A stretch of DNA of 22,259 nucleotides from the IMG/VR virus record IMGVR_UViG_3300042549_003079, positions 1-22,259 of that record; one strand, 5' to 3'. A program made the translations under genes and the position numbers. Under the pieces are notes generated by a model. It was not told the origin of the DNA. It saw only the letters and a list, made by a program, of their open reading frames with translations, and did not search any database. The stretch's first letter is position 1, and every line of letters starts with the position of its first letter. Below, one piece after another: positions 6,663-13,974 of this stretch. The stretch is from a virus.

Positions 6663-8945
6663 TTAACTGTAAACTTTGGGGTCTCCGGCTGCCATGCTCA
6701 TGAAGTCCAGTTGCGACTCTGCGTCCTCGCCTGCAACTTCTGCTTGTATTTGCTTGGCACGGGTGTCGTTTAGGTTGGCCTGGCTTAGGTCTTTCTTGTC
6801 TGCTGCACTTGGTTCACGTGTTTTGGCAGCTTGTTCAGCTTGATCAATCATGGTCTTGACTTCCGCATCACTTGGCAAGTAGGTATCGCAGTCTTTCACA
6901 CCCAGTTGATACAGTATGTCTTCAAACGGCTTCTTGACCTTCTTGAATATGTCCGGAGTTAGTGTGCCGGATTGAACCATGCCTTGTACTGTGTTGTACA
7001 GATCCTGCTGACACTTCTGAATAATCTGTGTGCGGGCCAGAGCATTCTCTTCTGACATCATGCCCAGCGCCAATTCAATGTGCACCTGTTTGCGATCACA
7101 AAAGTTCATGTCGTCAAAGGCTTGATAGTCCAGGTAAATGGGCAGTTTGTCTGGGTGTGAACTGGCAGCCAGTTTCTTTACACCGTAATCGTCGCCATAC
7201 TGGATTAGAGTGCGCCAGGTCAGCCACAGGGCTTCTCTCAAGCCTTCAGCACAGTTGCGAACTGTGTTGTCTTGTATGATTTGGTTGGGCGTAAGAGCCA
7301 TTTGTAGTTTGATACCGGAGTTGCCAGGTGCCATGACTTCGGGATTGAACACGTCTTGTGGTGTGGTCATGCCAATCATGCTCATGGTGTCCTGCTGAAT
7401 ACGGTTCATGGCCACTTCCAAGAACTGCAGGTTGCCACTTGGTGGTGGCACAGCATACACGTCTGTGGCAGGATTGAATTTGGAGTCCAAGATAAAGATG
7501 GCAGCTTCGCCATCCTGTAGCATTTCAAAGTCCAGTCTGTCGGGTTTAACACCCAATCTTGGCGTTGCTGTCAAGAGGCCCAACTGGATCTCGGCTCTGG
7601 CGGCCGATGTTGCGTATTCCTGCATGGGAATAACTGACTCAGCAATGCTCATGCCATAGAAGTTGCCTGGTAGTGGCTTGGGACACATGTTGGCCACAGG
7701 AATAAACTCCACTTCACGTGCGGAGATGATGTATGAACCACTATAGATCAGTTCAACTAGTTCTAATTCACCGTCACCGTCAATGTCATAACGGTTCCAA
7801 ACTGTGACAATACTTACTTGGCGACTGTCTGGATCTGCTGATGCCGCTGACGATACAGGAATACCCATAACTGGCACTGAGTCTCTGGCGTGAATGGCCA
7901 AGTTGTTCAACACTGAACCAGCTTGATAGGCACCATTCATGTTGTATTCAGCGTGTGTTCTAAATTCTTCCAGGTTGATATCTGGATACAGTTCAATGGC
8001 TTCTTGAATACTCATGGGATCATAGTAGCCACAGAAAGGTTGTTCACGCATTTCTGGCACAGTGGGATCACAGATCCAGTAGTGCTGTGCAATTGGGTGA
8101 AATTTGATGTTGATTGAATAGCCTGTGAGCTTGTATTTGGCTGAGTAGATGGTGTTTCTACTAATGGCATCGTCCAGCAATTGTGTCTGGTCATCCACAA
8201 CTGTGGCCACAGCAGCCGCACCGTTGGCAGCAATGTCTTCTGGCGTGACATCATCATCTAGTTCCTGCAAGCCATCAATGCGACTCTGCATCACTGACTT
8301 GAATTGTGTGTCTCGTTGTTCGGCAAGACCTTGACCCATTTCAGCTGCCACAGCTTCTAGGTCCACTGTGAGTCTACGACGACTCTGACGCAAGGCAGTG
8401 AGTCCTGATTCCGCTGCTTGTTGTTCAAACGCCCGCAGTTGATCACTTGTGCCTTCTGTTGTGACATAACGCACAATCTGTTCACGTATGGGCTTGATCA
8501 TCATCATGCCATTTTTGTGCATGGCAGCATCCATCACCCAGCGTTCCATGATAAAGTGCGGGTCATTCATTTGGTTCACAACCTTGCTAACCATCTCAGT
8601 GGCTTGACGTGCGGCTGCTTCGTCCTCTTCTGAATCTGGCACAAACTCAAAATTGATTTCACCGTTGGGCACCAGGCCCTTGGTGATCACAGCAGTGGCA
8701 TAGTCCACAGCAGGTTTTACACTCGGGTGAATATAATCTATGCCGTTTACGGGTGCAGTTGAGTCTGTTACAGCCAACACCAGGTAGTGGTAGTCACTGG
8801 CACGGTTCACTGCGTTCTTGGTGCCTAGGTAGCGTAGATATGAAGCCATCTTCACATCCATCTGATTTTTCATGCGCACAAAGTTGGCGTTTTGGCGACG
8901 GTTCTGGTTGATCTTTTCAACAGGTATATTTTTTATGTCAAGCAT
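6663..8945 (-). CDS. Portal protein, SU10/P22-like
   Basis: A 760-residue portal (dodecameric ring at the special capsid vertex through which DNA is packaged and ejected). Its length is in the range of large podovirus portals. Recognisable features are an N-terminal helical region, DYIHPSVKPAVDYATAVITKG, and the stretch VWNRYDIDGDGELELVELIYSG followed by VEFIPVANMCPKPLPGNFYG and MSIAESVIPMQEYAT. This is the usual order of a wing or clip beta segment followed by the helix leading into the crown or stem. NSGIKLQMALTPNQIIQDN lies further on, and the C-terminus is Ala/Gln/Lys-rich (TREPSAADKKDLSQANLNDT). The IDGDGELE stretch resembles an EF-hand loop, common at this place in portals. GAGGA lies nine bases before the ATG, and a CTAAATA motif lies 24 bases upstream. 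Confidence 0.88.
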   Translation of the reverse strand: MLDIKNIPVEKINQNRRQNANFVRMKNQMDVKMASYLRYLGTKNAVNRASDYHYLVLAVTDSTAPVNGIDYIHPSVKPAVDYATAVITKGLVPNGEINFEFVPDSEEDEAAARQATEMVSKVVNQMNDPHFIMERWVMDAAMHKNGMMMIKPIREQIVRYVTTEGTSDQLRAFEQQAAESGLTALRQSRRRLTVDLEAVAAEMGQGLAEQRDTQFKSVMQSRIDGLQELDDDVTPEDIAANGAAAVATVVDDQTQLLDDAISRNTIYSAKYKLTGYSINIKFHPIAQHYWICDPTVPEMREQPFCGYYDPMSIQEAIELYPDINLEEFRTHAEYNMNGAYQAGSVLNNLAIHARDSVPVMGIPVSSAASADPDSRQVSIVTVWNRYDIDGDGELELVELIYSGSYIISAREVEFIPVANMCPKPLPGNFYGMSIAESVIPMQEYATSAARAEIQLGLLTATPRLGVKPDRLDFEMLQDGEAAIFILDSKFNPATDVYAVPPPSGNLQFLEVAMNRIQQDTMSMIGMTTPQDVFNPEVMAPGNSGIKLQMALTPNQIIQDNTVRNCAEGLREALWLTWRTLIQYGDDYGVKKLAASSHPDKLPIYLDYQAFDDMNFCDRKQVHIELALGMMSEENALARTQIIQKCQQDLYNTVQGMVQSGTLTPDIFKKVKKPFEDILYQLGVKDCDTYLPSDAEVKTMIDQAEQAAKTREPSAADKKDLSQANLNDTRAKQIQAEVAGEDAESQLDFMSMAAGDPKVYS

Positions 8946-8968
8946 TGGGCTTTATCCTCAGGATACAT

Positions 8969-8977
8969 TATTTAGTG
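8969..8977 (-). promoter_or_regulatory. Candidate late promoter before portal, CACTAAATA
   Basis: Minus-strand CACTAAATA lies in the 52-base gap between the zinc-binding gene and the portal. It is followed by ATGTATCCTGAGGA, so a transcript starting a few bases downstream would keep the GAGGA ribosome-binding site. Of the four intergenic motif copies this has one of the best-placed leaders. Confidence 0.5.
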
Positions 8978-8997
8978 GTACCACCAAATCCCTGGGT

Positions 8998-9222
8998 TTA
9001 GTGTGTGATTATGATTTCAGGTGCTGGATCAGGATCTGCTGCTAGACAAGCACGACACTCCTGACCAAAGTCTTCAATCTCCAATGGCTCTATGCGTAGC
9101 CGCACGCCATTGCCATCTGCAAGGTCTATCAAGGCCAGGGCGTGTCGATGGCACAGCAACATTAGGCGTTGACCCATGTAGATTCTTGAGTGTGCAATAC
9201 CGTCGTCTTCAGGTTCTGTCAT
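8998..9222 (-). CDS. Small zinc-binding-like protein (74 aa)
   Basis: A short protein with two metal-ligand pairs: LLCHRHA near residues 23-28 and ECRAC near 57-61. This CxxC-like arrangement, separated by about 30 residues with a beta-rich middle, suggests one zinc site. Similar small proteins with LC..HA and C.AC are common in aquatic phage genomes, but their function is not known to me. The start ATG overlaps the stop of the preceding AT-hook gene (ATGA), and AAAGGAA provides a ribosome-binding site. It is translationally coupled to the packaging genes. Confidence 0.75.
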   Translation of the reverse strand: MTEPEDDGIAHSRIYMGQRLMLLCHRHALALIDLADGNGVRLRIEPLEIEDFGQECRACLAADPDPAPEIIITH

Positions 9223-9449
9223 ACTGATTCCTTTCTAGGGCGTCCACGTGGCTTACCTGTGTACACAGGTTTAGGTGCGTTGACATCAGGTTCAGGTACC
9301 AGTTCCATCTCGTCAAAGAACTCATCAACATCTGCCTCTGAGTTGGGATCCTTGCGGTGTCGCCGGCACCATTGTATGTGAATGCGTTCGCGTTCTTCAA
9401 GTGGTAGGAATTTGTACACTGACCAAGTGGGTAGTTTTGTTGTCATCAT
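9219..9449 (-). CDS. Small protein with C-terminal AT-hook
   Basis: A 76-residue protein starting at tandem ATGs (9449 and 9446) that overlap the TerL stop (ATGA). It begins MMTTKLPTWSVYKFLPLEE, has a Trp/Cys/His-containing helix (IHIQWCRRHRKDP) and an acidic stretch (EADVDEFFDEMELVPEPD). It ends with GKPRGRPRKESV, a canonical AT-hook core (RGRPRK) that binds the minor groove of AT-rich DNA. Its coupling to TerL suggests a packaging accessory or DNA-binding role, which is inference. A more upstream start is possible but would overlap TerL further. Confidence 0.75.
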   Translation of the reverse strand: MMTTKLPTWSVYKFLPLEERERIHIQWCRRHRKDPNSEADVDEFFDEMELVPEPDVNAPKPVYTGKPRGRPRKESV

Positions 9450-11056
9450 GTGTCCGGTGAGTAAGAGCGTTTCCACGCAGGCTTGGCGGATTCATCTCTA
9501 CGCACATATCTATCTCGTTGTGCTGCCATGCGTTGTTGTGGTGTTCTATTGTCCCAGGGTTCTGCCAAACCATTGAGACAACCCAGTATAGCATATCTTG
9601 CTGAATCAATACAGTCATCTGGGTCTGAGAATCTGCCCTGACTGTCCACATAGTAGTTGCGTGCTTCGTTTAGAAACTCTACACAATTCTCGTTTACCAT
9701 GAGGCTGCCCACTTCCAGCATCTGTCGCATCTGGTTGATGCCATAGCTCTTGTGATTGGTCACACGGCCTTCAGAGTCAGGTGGATTCATAATGGCCCGG
9801 CCATACACATTGAGTTCATATGATTCAAACAGTTCTCTTATGCTGGAACTGCTCATGGTGTATCTGCCAGCAGTGCTTGCGTCAGCAGGTAGCACAATAG
9901 GAGTGCCAAACACTTCAGGACGAAGTAAATGATTGATATACTGTGTGGGCACTGCTTCTTCAATGCCCTGCACCAGGATCTGTTTGTGTAGATATGCTGT
10001 TCGTTCATAAGGATCCCAATACATTAGGGAGATAACAGTCTTGTCGTTGACCAGGCCCAAGTCCAAAGCAATGATACGATGTATGTTGGGCAGGTTGCGG
10101 AAGTCAATCTCACTGGGCTTGTAGGTGGGCCATTCACGAACCTGAAACACAGCACCTTTGCCCTGAATGGGCTTGCCTTGCATGCGTGCTTCACGCTCGT
10201 GTGGGAGATAGTCACGCTCCAATTGATCTCTTGTGCTCTGTAACAGGAATGGTTCACCCCAGGGATCATATTCAGGCACGTCATCCCAGGCCACACGCAC
10301 ATAGTCATAACCCTCTTCACGATTCCAAAATTTTGATACCAAGCCGTTGAGTCCTTTGAGTGGCGTAAATGAGCACATGACCATACCTTGTGTGGTGGCA
10401 GTACGTGTGACTATCTCTGAAAAGAAGTCATCTGGTGGTTGCTCGTCAAACACTGCAAGGTTCAGTTTAAAACCCTGCAGCTGACGCACTTCCTGTGTGT
10501 AGTTGGCAAACAACAGGTAGCTCTTTGATCCTGACACATGGCGTATCTCTACACCAATACAGTTGGCACCATCTCCGCGCATGGTATCAACCACAATGGC
10601 ATCTCTTGGTATGGCTCCTGTGCCTAGTTGATCACGCAGTTTCACATCAGGTGTGCCCAACAGCTCTTGTTGTAGCACTAGAGCAACCTGACTCCAGCCT
10701 TCACCTGCCACCATCACTGTAATGGGCTTGTCAAACCTGTGTCCAGTCCACCACGCAGGATACTGTCCTGTGAGATGGTAGGCAGTTTCATAACAGGTGC
10801 TTACGGTCTTACCAATACGATTGGCAGCAAGTATGCCTCTGCGATCTGTGGTGGTGCGAAAGAATTTCTTCTGATGTTCAAACGGACGAAAGTATTTGAG
10901 TCCATTGTAGCGCATGTCATCAGCCACAGCAATTGTCAGGTCCTGTAGATGTGCCTGAACATCTGCTGTGAGCGTGGGCCAGGCTTGATGTGGGATTGAG
11001 TTTGAATCCATGACCCAGCGCAGGGCTCTACGCATTAGGATAACAGGATCAAGCAT
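9446..11056 (-). CDS. terL: Terminase large subunit (ATPase and nuclease)
   Basis: A 536-residue DNA-packaging motor. The N-terminal ATPase domain shows HQKKFFR before a Walker A motif, LAANRIGKT (residues 76-84). Walker B follows as LAVFDE (200-205) with catalytic Glu205, then the coupling motif SFTPL (229-233). The RNase H-like nuclease domain has candidate metal-binding acidic residues in LDLG (D332), PADAS (D392) and DPDDCIDSARYA (around D480-D484). All key motifs look intact. It cleaves concatemeric DNA and pumps it through the portal. Both ends are coupled: TAATG with the upstream 106-residue gene, and ATGA with the downstream AT-hook gene. No intein or intron is visible here, unlike the capsid gene. 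Confidence 0.93.
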   Translation of the reverse strand: MLDPVILMRRALRWVMDSNSIPHQAWPTLTADVQAHLQDLTIAVADDMRYNGLKYFRPFEHQKKFFRTTTDRRGILAANRIGKTVSTCYETAYHLTGQYPAWWTGHRFDKPITVMVAGEGWSQVALVLQQELLGTPDVKLRDQLGTGAIPRDAIVVDTMRGDGANCIGVEIRHVSGSKSYLLFANYTQEVRQLQGFKLNLAVFDEQPPDDFFSEIVTRTATTQGMVMCSFTPLKGLNGLVSKFWNREEGYDYVRVAWDDVPEYDPWGEPFLLQSTRDQLERDYLPHEREARMQGKPIQGKGAVFQVREWPTYKPSEIDFRNLPNIHRIIALDLGLVNDKTVISLMYWDPYERTAYLHKQILVQGIEEAVPTQYINHLLRPEVFGTPIVLPADASTAGRYTMSSSSIRELFESYELNVYGRAIMNPPDSEGRVTNHKSYGINQMRQMLEVGSLMVNENCVEFLNEARNYYVDSQGRFSDPDDCIDSARYAILGCLNGLAEPWDNRTPQQRMAAQRDRYVRRDESAKPAWKRSYSPDT

Positions 11057-11376
11057 TATTCTACATCAGGTAGTCGCCAGTCTCTACGCACTTCATTTAG
11101 ATTTTTCAGTGCGTGTGATAGGGCAAATATTTCATCTGCAGAGGCTGGCCATGTGTCTGGTTGGTCCATTACAAAGGTCGGGGGCTTGGTTAGACATGCT
11201 TGTAGTCGTTCCGAGATCAAGCGCATGTGGTGTTCAATCTGATTGGGAAAACGCTGTGTAAACGCTTCACGGTTCACAGCATTGACCTTTTGTAGGATCT
11301 TGGTGTCGTCCGCACGTCGTGATTCCACTGCGTTGTGAATGATACCATCTCTCACTTGAGGAGTAGGTTGTGTCAT
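11056..11376 (-). CDS. Small protein directly before TerL; candidate small terminase subunit
   Basis: A 106-residue, mostly helical protein (QVRDGIIHNAVESRRADDTK, AFTQRFPNQIEHHMRLISER, DEIFALSHALKNLNEVRRDW). Its start is the ATG at 11376, forming TAATG with the upstream stop, and it ends in TAATG with TerL. This double coupling next to TerL is the usual place for a small terminase subunit, and the size is in the range. No helix-turn-helix is obvious, and a second protein at 13975-14349 has a better DNA-binding N-terminus, so the assignment is tentative. Confidence 0.6.
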   Translation of the reverse strand: MTQPTPQVRDGIIHNAVESRRADDTKILQKVNAVNREAFTQRFPNQIEHHMRLISERLQACLTKPPTFVMDQPDTWPASADEIFALSHALKNLNEVRRDWRLPDVE

Positions 11377-12167
11377 TATGATTCCAGGTCCCAGGGATTG
11401 ATAGCGGCCTTGTGGTCCAGGCTGATGAAGTCTCTGTCCACATAACGCACCCATTGATTGGTTGTGTTGTAACGGAAGGTCTGCATCATGGCACGTAGTC
11501 GTCGACCAATGGGAGTGAGTGTGCCATCACTACGCTGCACAATCTGTTCACCTGTTCTAGGATCTACCCAGCGAATGATCTCGGGACGTACCTTGCCCCA
11601 CTTGTCAATCTTTTCACCGTAGGGTCGTGGTTCAATAGGACCAATCACTTCATAGGTGATCATGCCATTCTTGTACTTCTTGAATGTGCAGTGCATCTTG
11701 CGACCTTGAGAGTGATACTCCGCATCAGAGTGTGGCACAAACGCAGTGAAGAATTCATTCTGTAGGTCTGCACGGCCGGGGATTGACGGATCACGTGATG
11801 GCAAGGTCTTCATGGGCTCTTCCGGCACAAGGTCAGTCTTGTCCAGGTAAGGATTGTCCTTGCCAATGAACTTTTGGTCAACATTCACACCATTCAAGGT
11901 GTCCATGGCTATTTGGTATTTGAGTTTGTTGGCACGACCTTTGAGGTTCAGCACAATGCCTGTTTCATCATACACAAAGCGTTCCAAGTCCTTGGCAGTG
12001 GGGAAGTCTGTCATGAGACCTTCTAGATCGAATTCACGATCCATGGGTGCTGGCTCTGCTGGCTTCTTGAGTTTTGTGGGTCGGACTTCTGGTTCAACTG
12101 GTGTCACAGTGTCTGCTGCGTCATCCCAGATGTTTTCTTTGTCGTTGGCGATGGGTTTTTTGTTCAT
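11376..12167 (-). CDS. Unknown protein (263 aa) upstream of terminase genes
   Basis: I do not recognise a named family. The first 45 residues are disordered and Pro/Lys/Glu-rich. The next part contains FDLEGLMTDFPTAKDLERFVYDETGIVLNLKGR and NKLKYQIAMDTLNG. The C-terminal half is beta-rich with KMHCTFKKYKNGMITYEVIG and WVDPRTGEQIVQRSDGTLTPIG. Start: ATG at 12167, preceded by AAGGAAAAG. An in-frame upstream start would run into the hairpin at 12193-12218 and is less likely. The gene is coupled (TAATG) to the next, so it probably works in packaging or head assembly. Confidence 0.75.
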   Translation of the reverse strand: MNKKPIANDKENIWDDAADTVTPVEPEVRPTKLKKPAEPAPMDREFDLEGLMTDFPTAKDLERFVYDETGIVLNLKGRANKLKYQIAMDTLNGVNVDQKFIGKDNPYLDKTDLVPEEPMKTLPSRDPSIPGRADLQNEFFTAFVPHSDAEYHSQGRKMHCTFKKYKNGMITYEVIGPIEPRPYGEKIDKWGKVRPEIIRWVDPRTGEQIVQRSDGTLTPIGRRLRAMMQTFRYNTTNQWVRYVDRDFISLDHKAAINPWDLES

Positions 12168-12192
12168 GTCTTTTCCTTGTCTCGAACATAAA

Positions 12193-12218
12193 CTTGAACA
12201 CACCCTTGTGTGTTCAAG
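12193..12218 (-). terminator. Strong intergenic hairpin, possible terminator
   Basis: A perfect 11-bp stem (CTTGAACACAC / GTGTGTTCAAG) with a 4-base loop lies between the 108-residue gene and the 263-residue gene. On the minus strand only a short TTTATG follows, so it is a weak terminator. It may instead stabilise or process the mRNA. Confidence 0.5.
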
Positions 12219-12228
12219 TGGGGGTTAA

Positions 12229-12555
12229 TCAATAACCGGAACTGGCGCCTAAGGCACCCTTGCGAGCGGCTGCAGACTTCTGTTGACGAGCAGCGTTGCC
12301 TTTTGTGGGGCCACGACCAACATTGACCTTGGGCTTGAGTGGCTCCACTGCTGGATCTCTTACTGATCGCATGAGTTCGCCTCTGCGTGCCACTGCGTCT
12401 GTTACCATGTTGGCCAGTGCTGATTTCTCTGAACCAGACTTTGACTTCTCGCTCATGAAGTCAGCACGTTTGCTTCCAGGGTTCTCATTGCCTGTTGTGG
12501 GACCACGCTTTTGGTTGATCTCTCGGGCTTGCATGTTTTTGGTTGATGTTCTCAT
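12229..12555 (-). CDS. Small basic protein with RGPTxGN motifs (108 aa)
   Basis: Low-complexity, strongly basic and probably disordered. It contains KRGPTTGNENPGSKRADF near the N-terminus and NVGRGPTKGNAARQQKSAAA near the C-terminus, i.e. two copies of R-G-P-T-x-G-N. The protein encoded at 12937-13404 has a third, GRGPTVGN. The middle (ALANMVTDAVARRGELMRSV) is helical. The start ATG at 12555 is preceded by AAGGTGAACAAC; a GTG nine bases upstream overlaps the SD. Related motifs occur in small phage proteins, but I do not know their role. Nucleic-acid binding or virion packing is possible. Confidence 0.65.
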   Translation of the reverse strand: MRTSTKNMQAREINQKRGPTTGNENPGSKRADFMSEKSKSGSEKSALANMVTDAVARRGELMRSVRDPAVEPLKPKVNVGRGPTKGNAARQQKSAAARKGALGASSGY

Positions 12556-12569
12556 GTTGTTCACCTTGA

Positions 12570-12923
12570 TTATTTTAACAGCACGCCGGGCGTGATGTAC
12601 ACTGAGCCTGTGCCTGAATGGCCAGCAGCACTCACATAGATGTTGCCGGTAAGATTGGCAGCGTTGGGTATGGCCAACATGGCATAACCATATGGTGGAA
12701 TCACAGCGCCCAAGCCGTCTGCACCGCTTGTGGGCACAATGGCATTGGTATCAGAGGCATCAAACGAAATGTTCACAGCCACGATGTTGGCAGCGTCTTC
12801 GTTCACACAATACAACACATCAGGCATACCGTTGTTGCCTGTGGTTATGGTGATTGAAGTGTCAGTGGAGTCGCCTGCGTAGTCTACCACAGCAGAACGA
12901 CCAATAGGAGTAAATGGAACCAT
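12570..12923 (-). CDS. Beta-rich virion protein, candidate capsid decoration protein (117 aa)
   Basis: The sequence alternates hydrophobic and Ser/Thr residues in a way that suggests a beta-sandwich: STDTSITITTGNNGMPDVLY, AANIVAVNISFDA, VIPPYGYAMLAIP, NLTGNIYVSAAGHSGTGSVYITPG. It has few charged residues and no signal peptide. Small proteins of this kind in phage head modules often decorate capsids, but no specific family was recognised. AAGGA lies about ten bases upstream of the ATG at 12923. Confidence 0.65.
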   Translation of the reverse strand: MVPFTPIGRSAVVDYAGDSTDTSITITTGNNGMPDVLYCVNEDAANIVAVNISFDASDTNAIVPTSGADGLGAVIPPYGYAMLAIPNAANLTGNIYVSAAGHSGTGSVYITPGVLLK

Positions 12924-12936
12924 TTTGTTCTAGTCC

Positions 12937-13404
12937 TTAGTATTGGCTCTTGGGGCCGTAGTTGATGCCACCTGTTGAGCCTGGGGCCACTGGACGGCTG
13001 CCTCGGGTCACAGCGCCATAACTGGTGCCACCACTCTGACCCACGCGAATGCTGTCAGGGTTGGAGGGCTTCTTCACAGCTGTCATACCAGAGCCACGTA
13101 CTTGTGCTCCACGGTTGATGTTGTCACGCACACTACCTTGCTTTGGTAGTGCAGGTGTGGCTGCTGTTGGTGGTCTACGGTCTGAGTCCTTGGTCACTGA
13201 AGCACCTAAATTCTTTGGTGTGTCACACATGCCGTTGTTGCCCACAGTGGGTCCACGACCTTTGTTCACAAGCCTGCCATCGTTCATGTGGCCTGACCAC
13301 TTGTTCACATGCACACCACCACGCACCGAGCCTGTGCTTTCACGGCCAGCACCATCAAAGCCTAGACCTTGATCCATTTGTGTTTTTGAGTTGGGTCTCA
13401 TCAT
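12937..13404 (-). CDS. Gly-rich low-complexity protein with GRGPTVGN motif (155 aa)
   Basis: Rich in Gly, Ser, Arg, Pro and Asn along its whole length and probably disordered, e.g. GLGFDGAGRESTGSVRGGVHV, GTSYGAVTRGSRPVAPGS and the terminal GGINYGPKSQY. It carries the same R-G-P-T-x-G-N motif as the protein at 12229-12555. The start ATG (13404) overlaps the stop of the preceding 57-residue gene (ATGA). Its ribosome-binding site lies inside that gene's last codons. Function unknown. Confidence 0.65.
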   Translation of the reverse strand: MMRPNSKTQMDQGLGFDGAGRESTGSVRGGVHVNKWSGHMNDGRLVNKGRGPTVGNNGMCDTPKNLGASVTKDSDRRPPTAATPALPKQGSVRDNINRGAQVRGSGMTAVKKPSNPDSIRVGQSGGTSYGAVTRGSRPVAPGSTGGINYGPKSQY

Positions 13405-13574
13405 TTTGTTTTTCCTTTTGATTTGGAGGCCAAGGCAGCTTTCATGCTTTCTTTGCGATTGCCATTTTTATTTACATCCATGAAGTCTGGCTTGGCACCA
13501 GCTGCTGCTCGGGTTGTTTTTTTCTTTGCATTGGCAGCTGTTCTTGCGCCACGCTGGGGTAGACTTTTCATCAT
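13401..13574 (-). CDS. 57-residue basic protein with an EF-hand-like loop
   Basis: This gene is below usual length cut-offs but well supported: it begins at ATGATG overlapping the upstream stop and ends in TGA overlapping the next ATG. The N-terminal half is Lys/Arg/Ala-rich (RGARTAANAKKKTTRAAA). The C-terminal half has PDFMDVNKNGNRKESMKAAL. The D-x-N-x-N-G-N spacing is like a single calcium-binding loop and recurs in small phage proteins. It ends KSKGKTK. Function unknown. Confidence 0.7.
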   Translation of the reverse strand: MMKSLPQRGARTAANAKKKTTRAAAGAKPDFMDVNKNGNRKESMKAALASKSKGKTK

Positions 13575-13744
13575 TTTGTTTTTCCTTTTGGTCCAGGTTT
13601 CTTCACTGTGAGAGCACTGCGTCGAAAGGCTTCTGCGGTGGGTGCACCTTTAGAGCCTGTCTTTCTCATGCGTTCCTCTGAGCCTGCCGCGATACGCTCA
13701 CGCTTGGCTCTGATGTTGGCATACAATCCAGGTTTCTCTTTCAT
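13571..13744 (-). CDS. 57-residue conserved small phage protein (KPGLYANI family)
   Basis: Begins MKEKPGLYANIRAKRERI, then AGSEERMRKTGSKGAP, and ends GPKGKTK. This pattern is widespread in small proteins of environmental tailed phages, though their function is unknown to me. The chosen ATG (13744) lies one base after the stop of the DUF6321-like gene. An upstream start would overlap that gene. The last codons (KGKTK) also hold the ribosome-binding site of the next gene. Confidence 0.75.
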   Translation of the reverse strand: MKEKPGLYANIRAKRERIAAGSEERMRKTGSKGAPTAEAFRRSALTVKKPGPKGKTK

Positions 13745-13745
13745 G

Positions 13746-13970
13746 TCAACACTTCCATCTTGCTCGAGCGGCTCGACCACGCTCACCAGTCCAGCTCTTG
13801 CTTCTAGCACAGAAACTGTCATGGCGTGGGCCTGTTGCGGTAGGTGCCTTTAGGTTGCTGCCTGTCTCACGATTGTACTTGGCACGACCCTTGGCTGTCA
13901 AACCTGCGCCTTTGCTGACAGGCAGTTTCTCACCACGCTTGACACTGAGTTTGACGTTTTTCTTTGGCAT
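13746..13970 (-). CDS. DUF6321-like small basic protein (74 aa)
   Basis: Starts MPKKNVKLSVKRGEKLPVSK and contains GLTAKGRAKYNRETGSNL, APTATGPRHDSFCARSKSW, and a GERGRAARARWKC C-terminus. This order of motifs matches what I recall of DUF6321, a family of small phage proteins; the conserved F-C-A-R and terminal R-W-x-C cysteines could bind metal. The ATG at 13970 has no Shine-Dalgarno sequence; CACTAAATA ends five bases upstream, as for the gene starting at 3518. In-frame starts upstream would overlap the previous gene. Confidence 0.75.
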   Translation of the reverse strand: MPKKNVKLSVKRGEKLPVSKGAGLTAKGRAKYNRETGSNLKAPTATGPRHDSFCARSKSWTGERGRAARARWKC

Positions 13971-13974
13971 GTGT

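Noticed and set aside
8012-8257. Second minus-strand frame inside the portal gene
   Set aside because: Overlaps the portal frame entirely, with no separate start signal or protein pattern.
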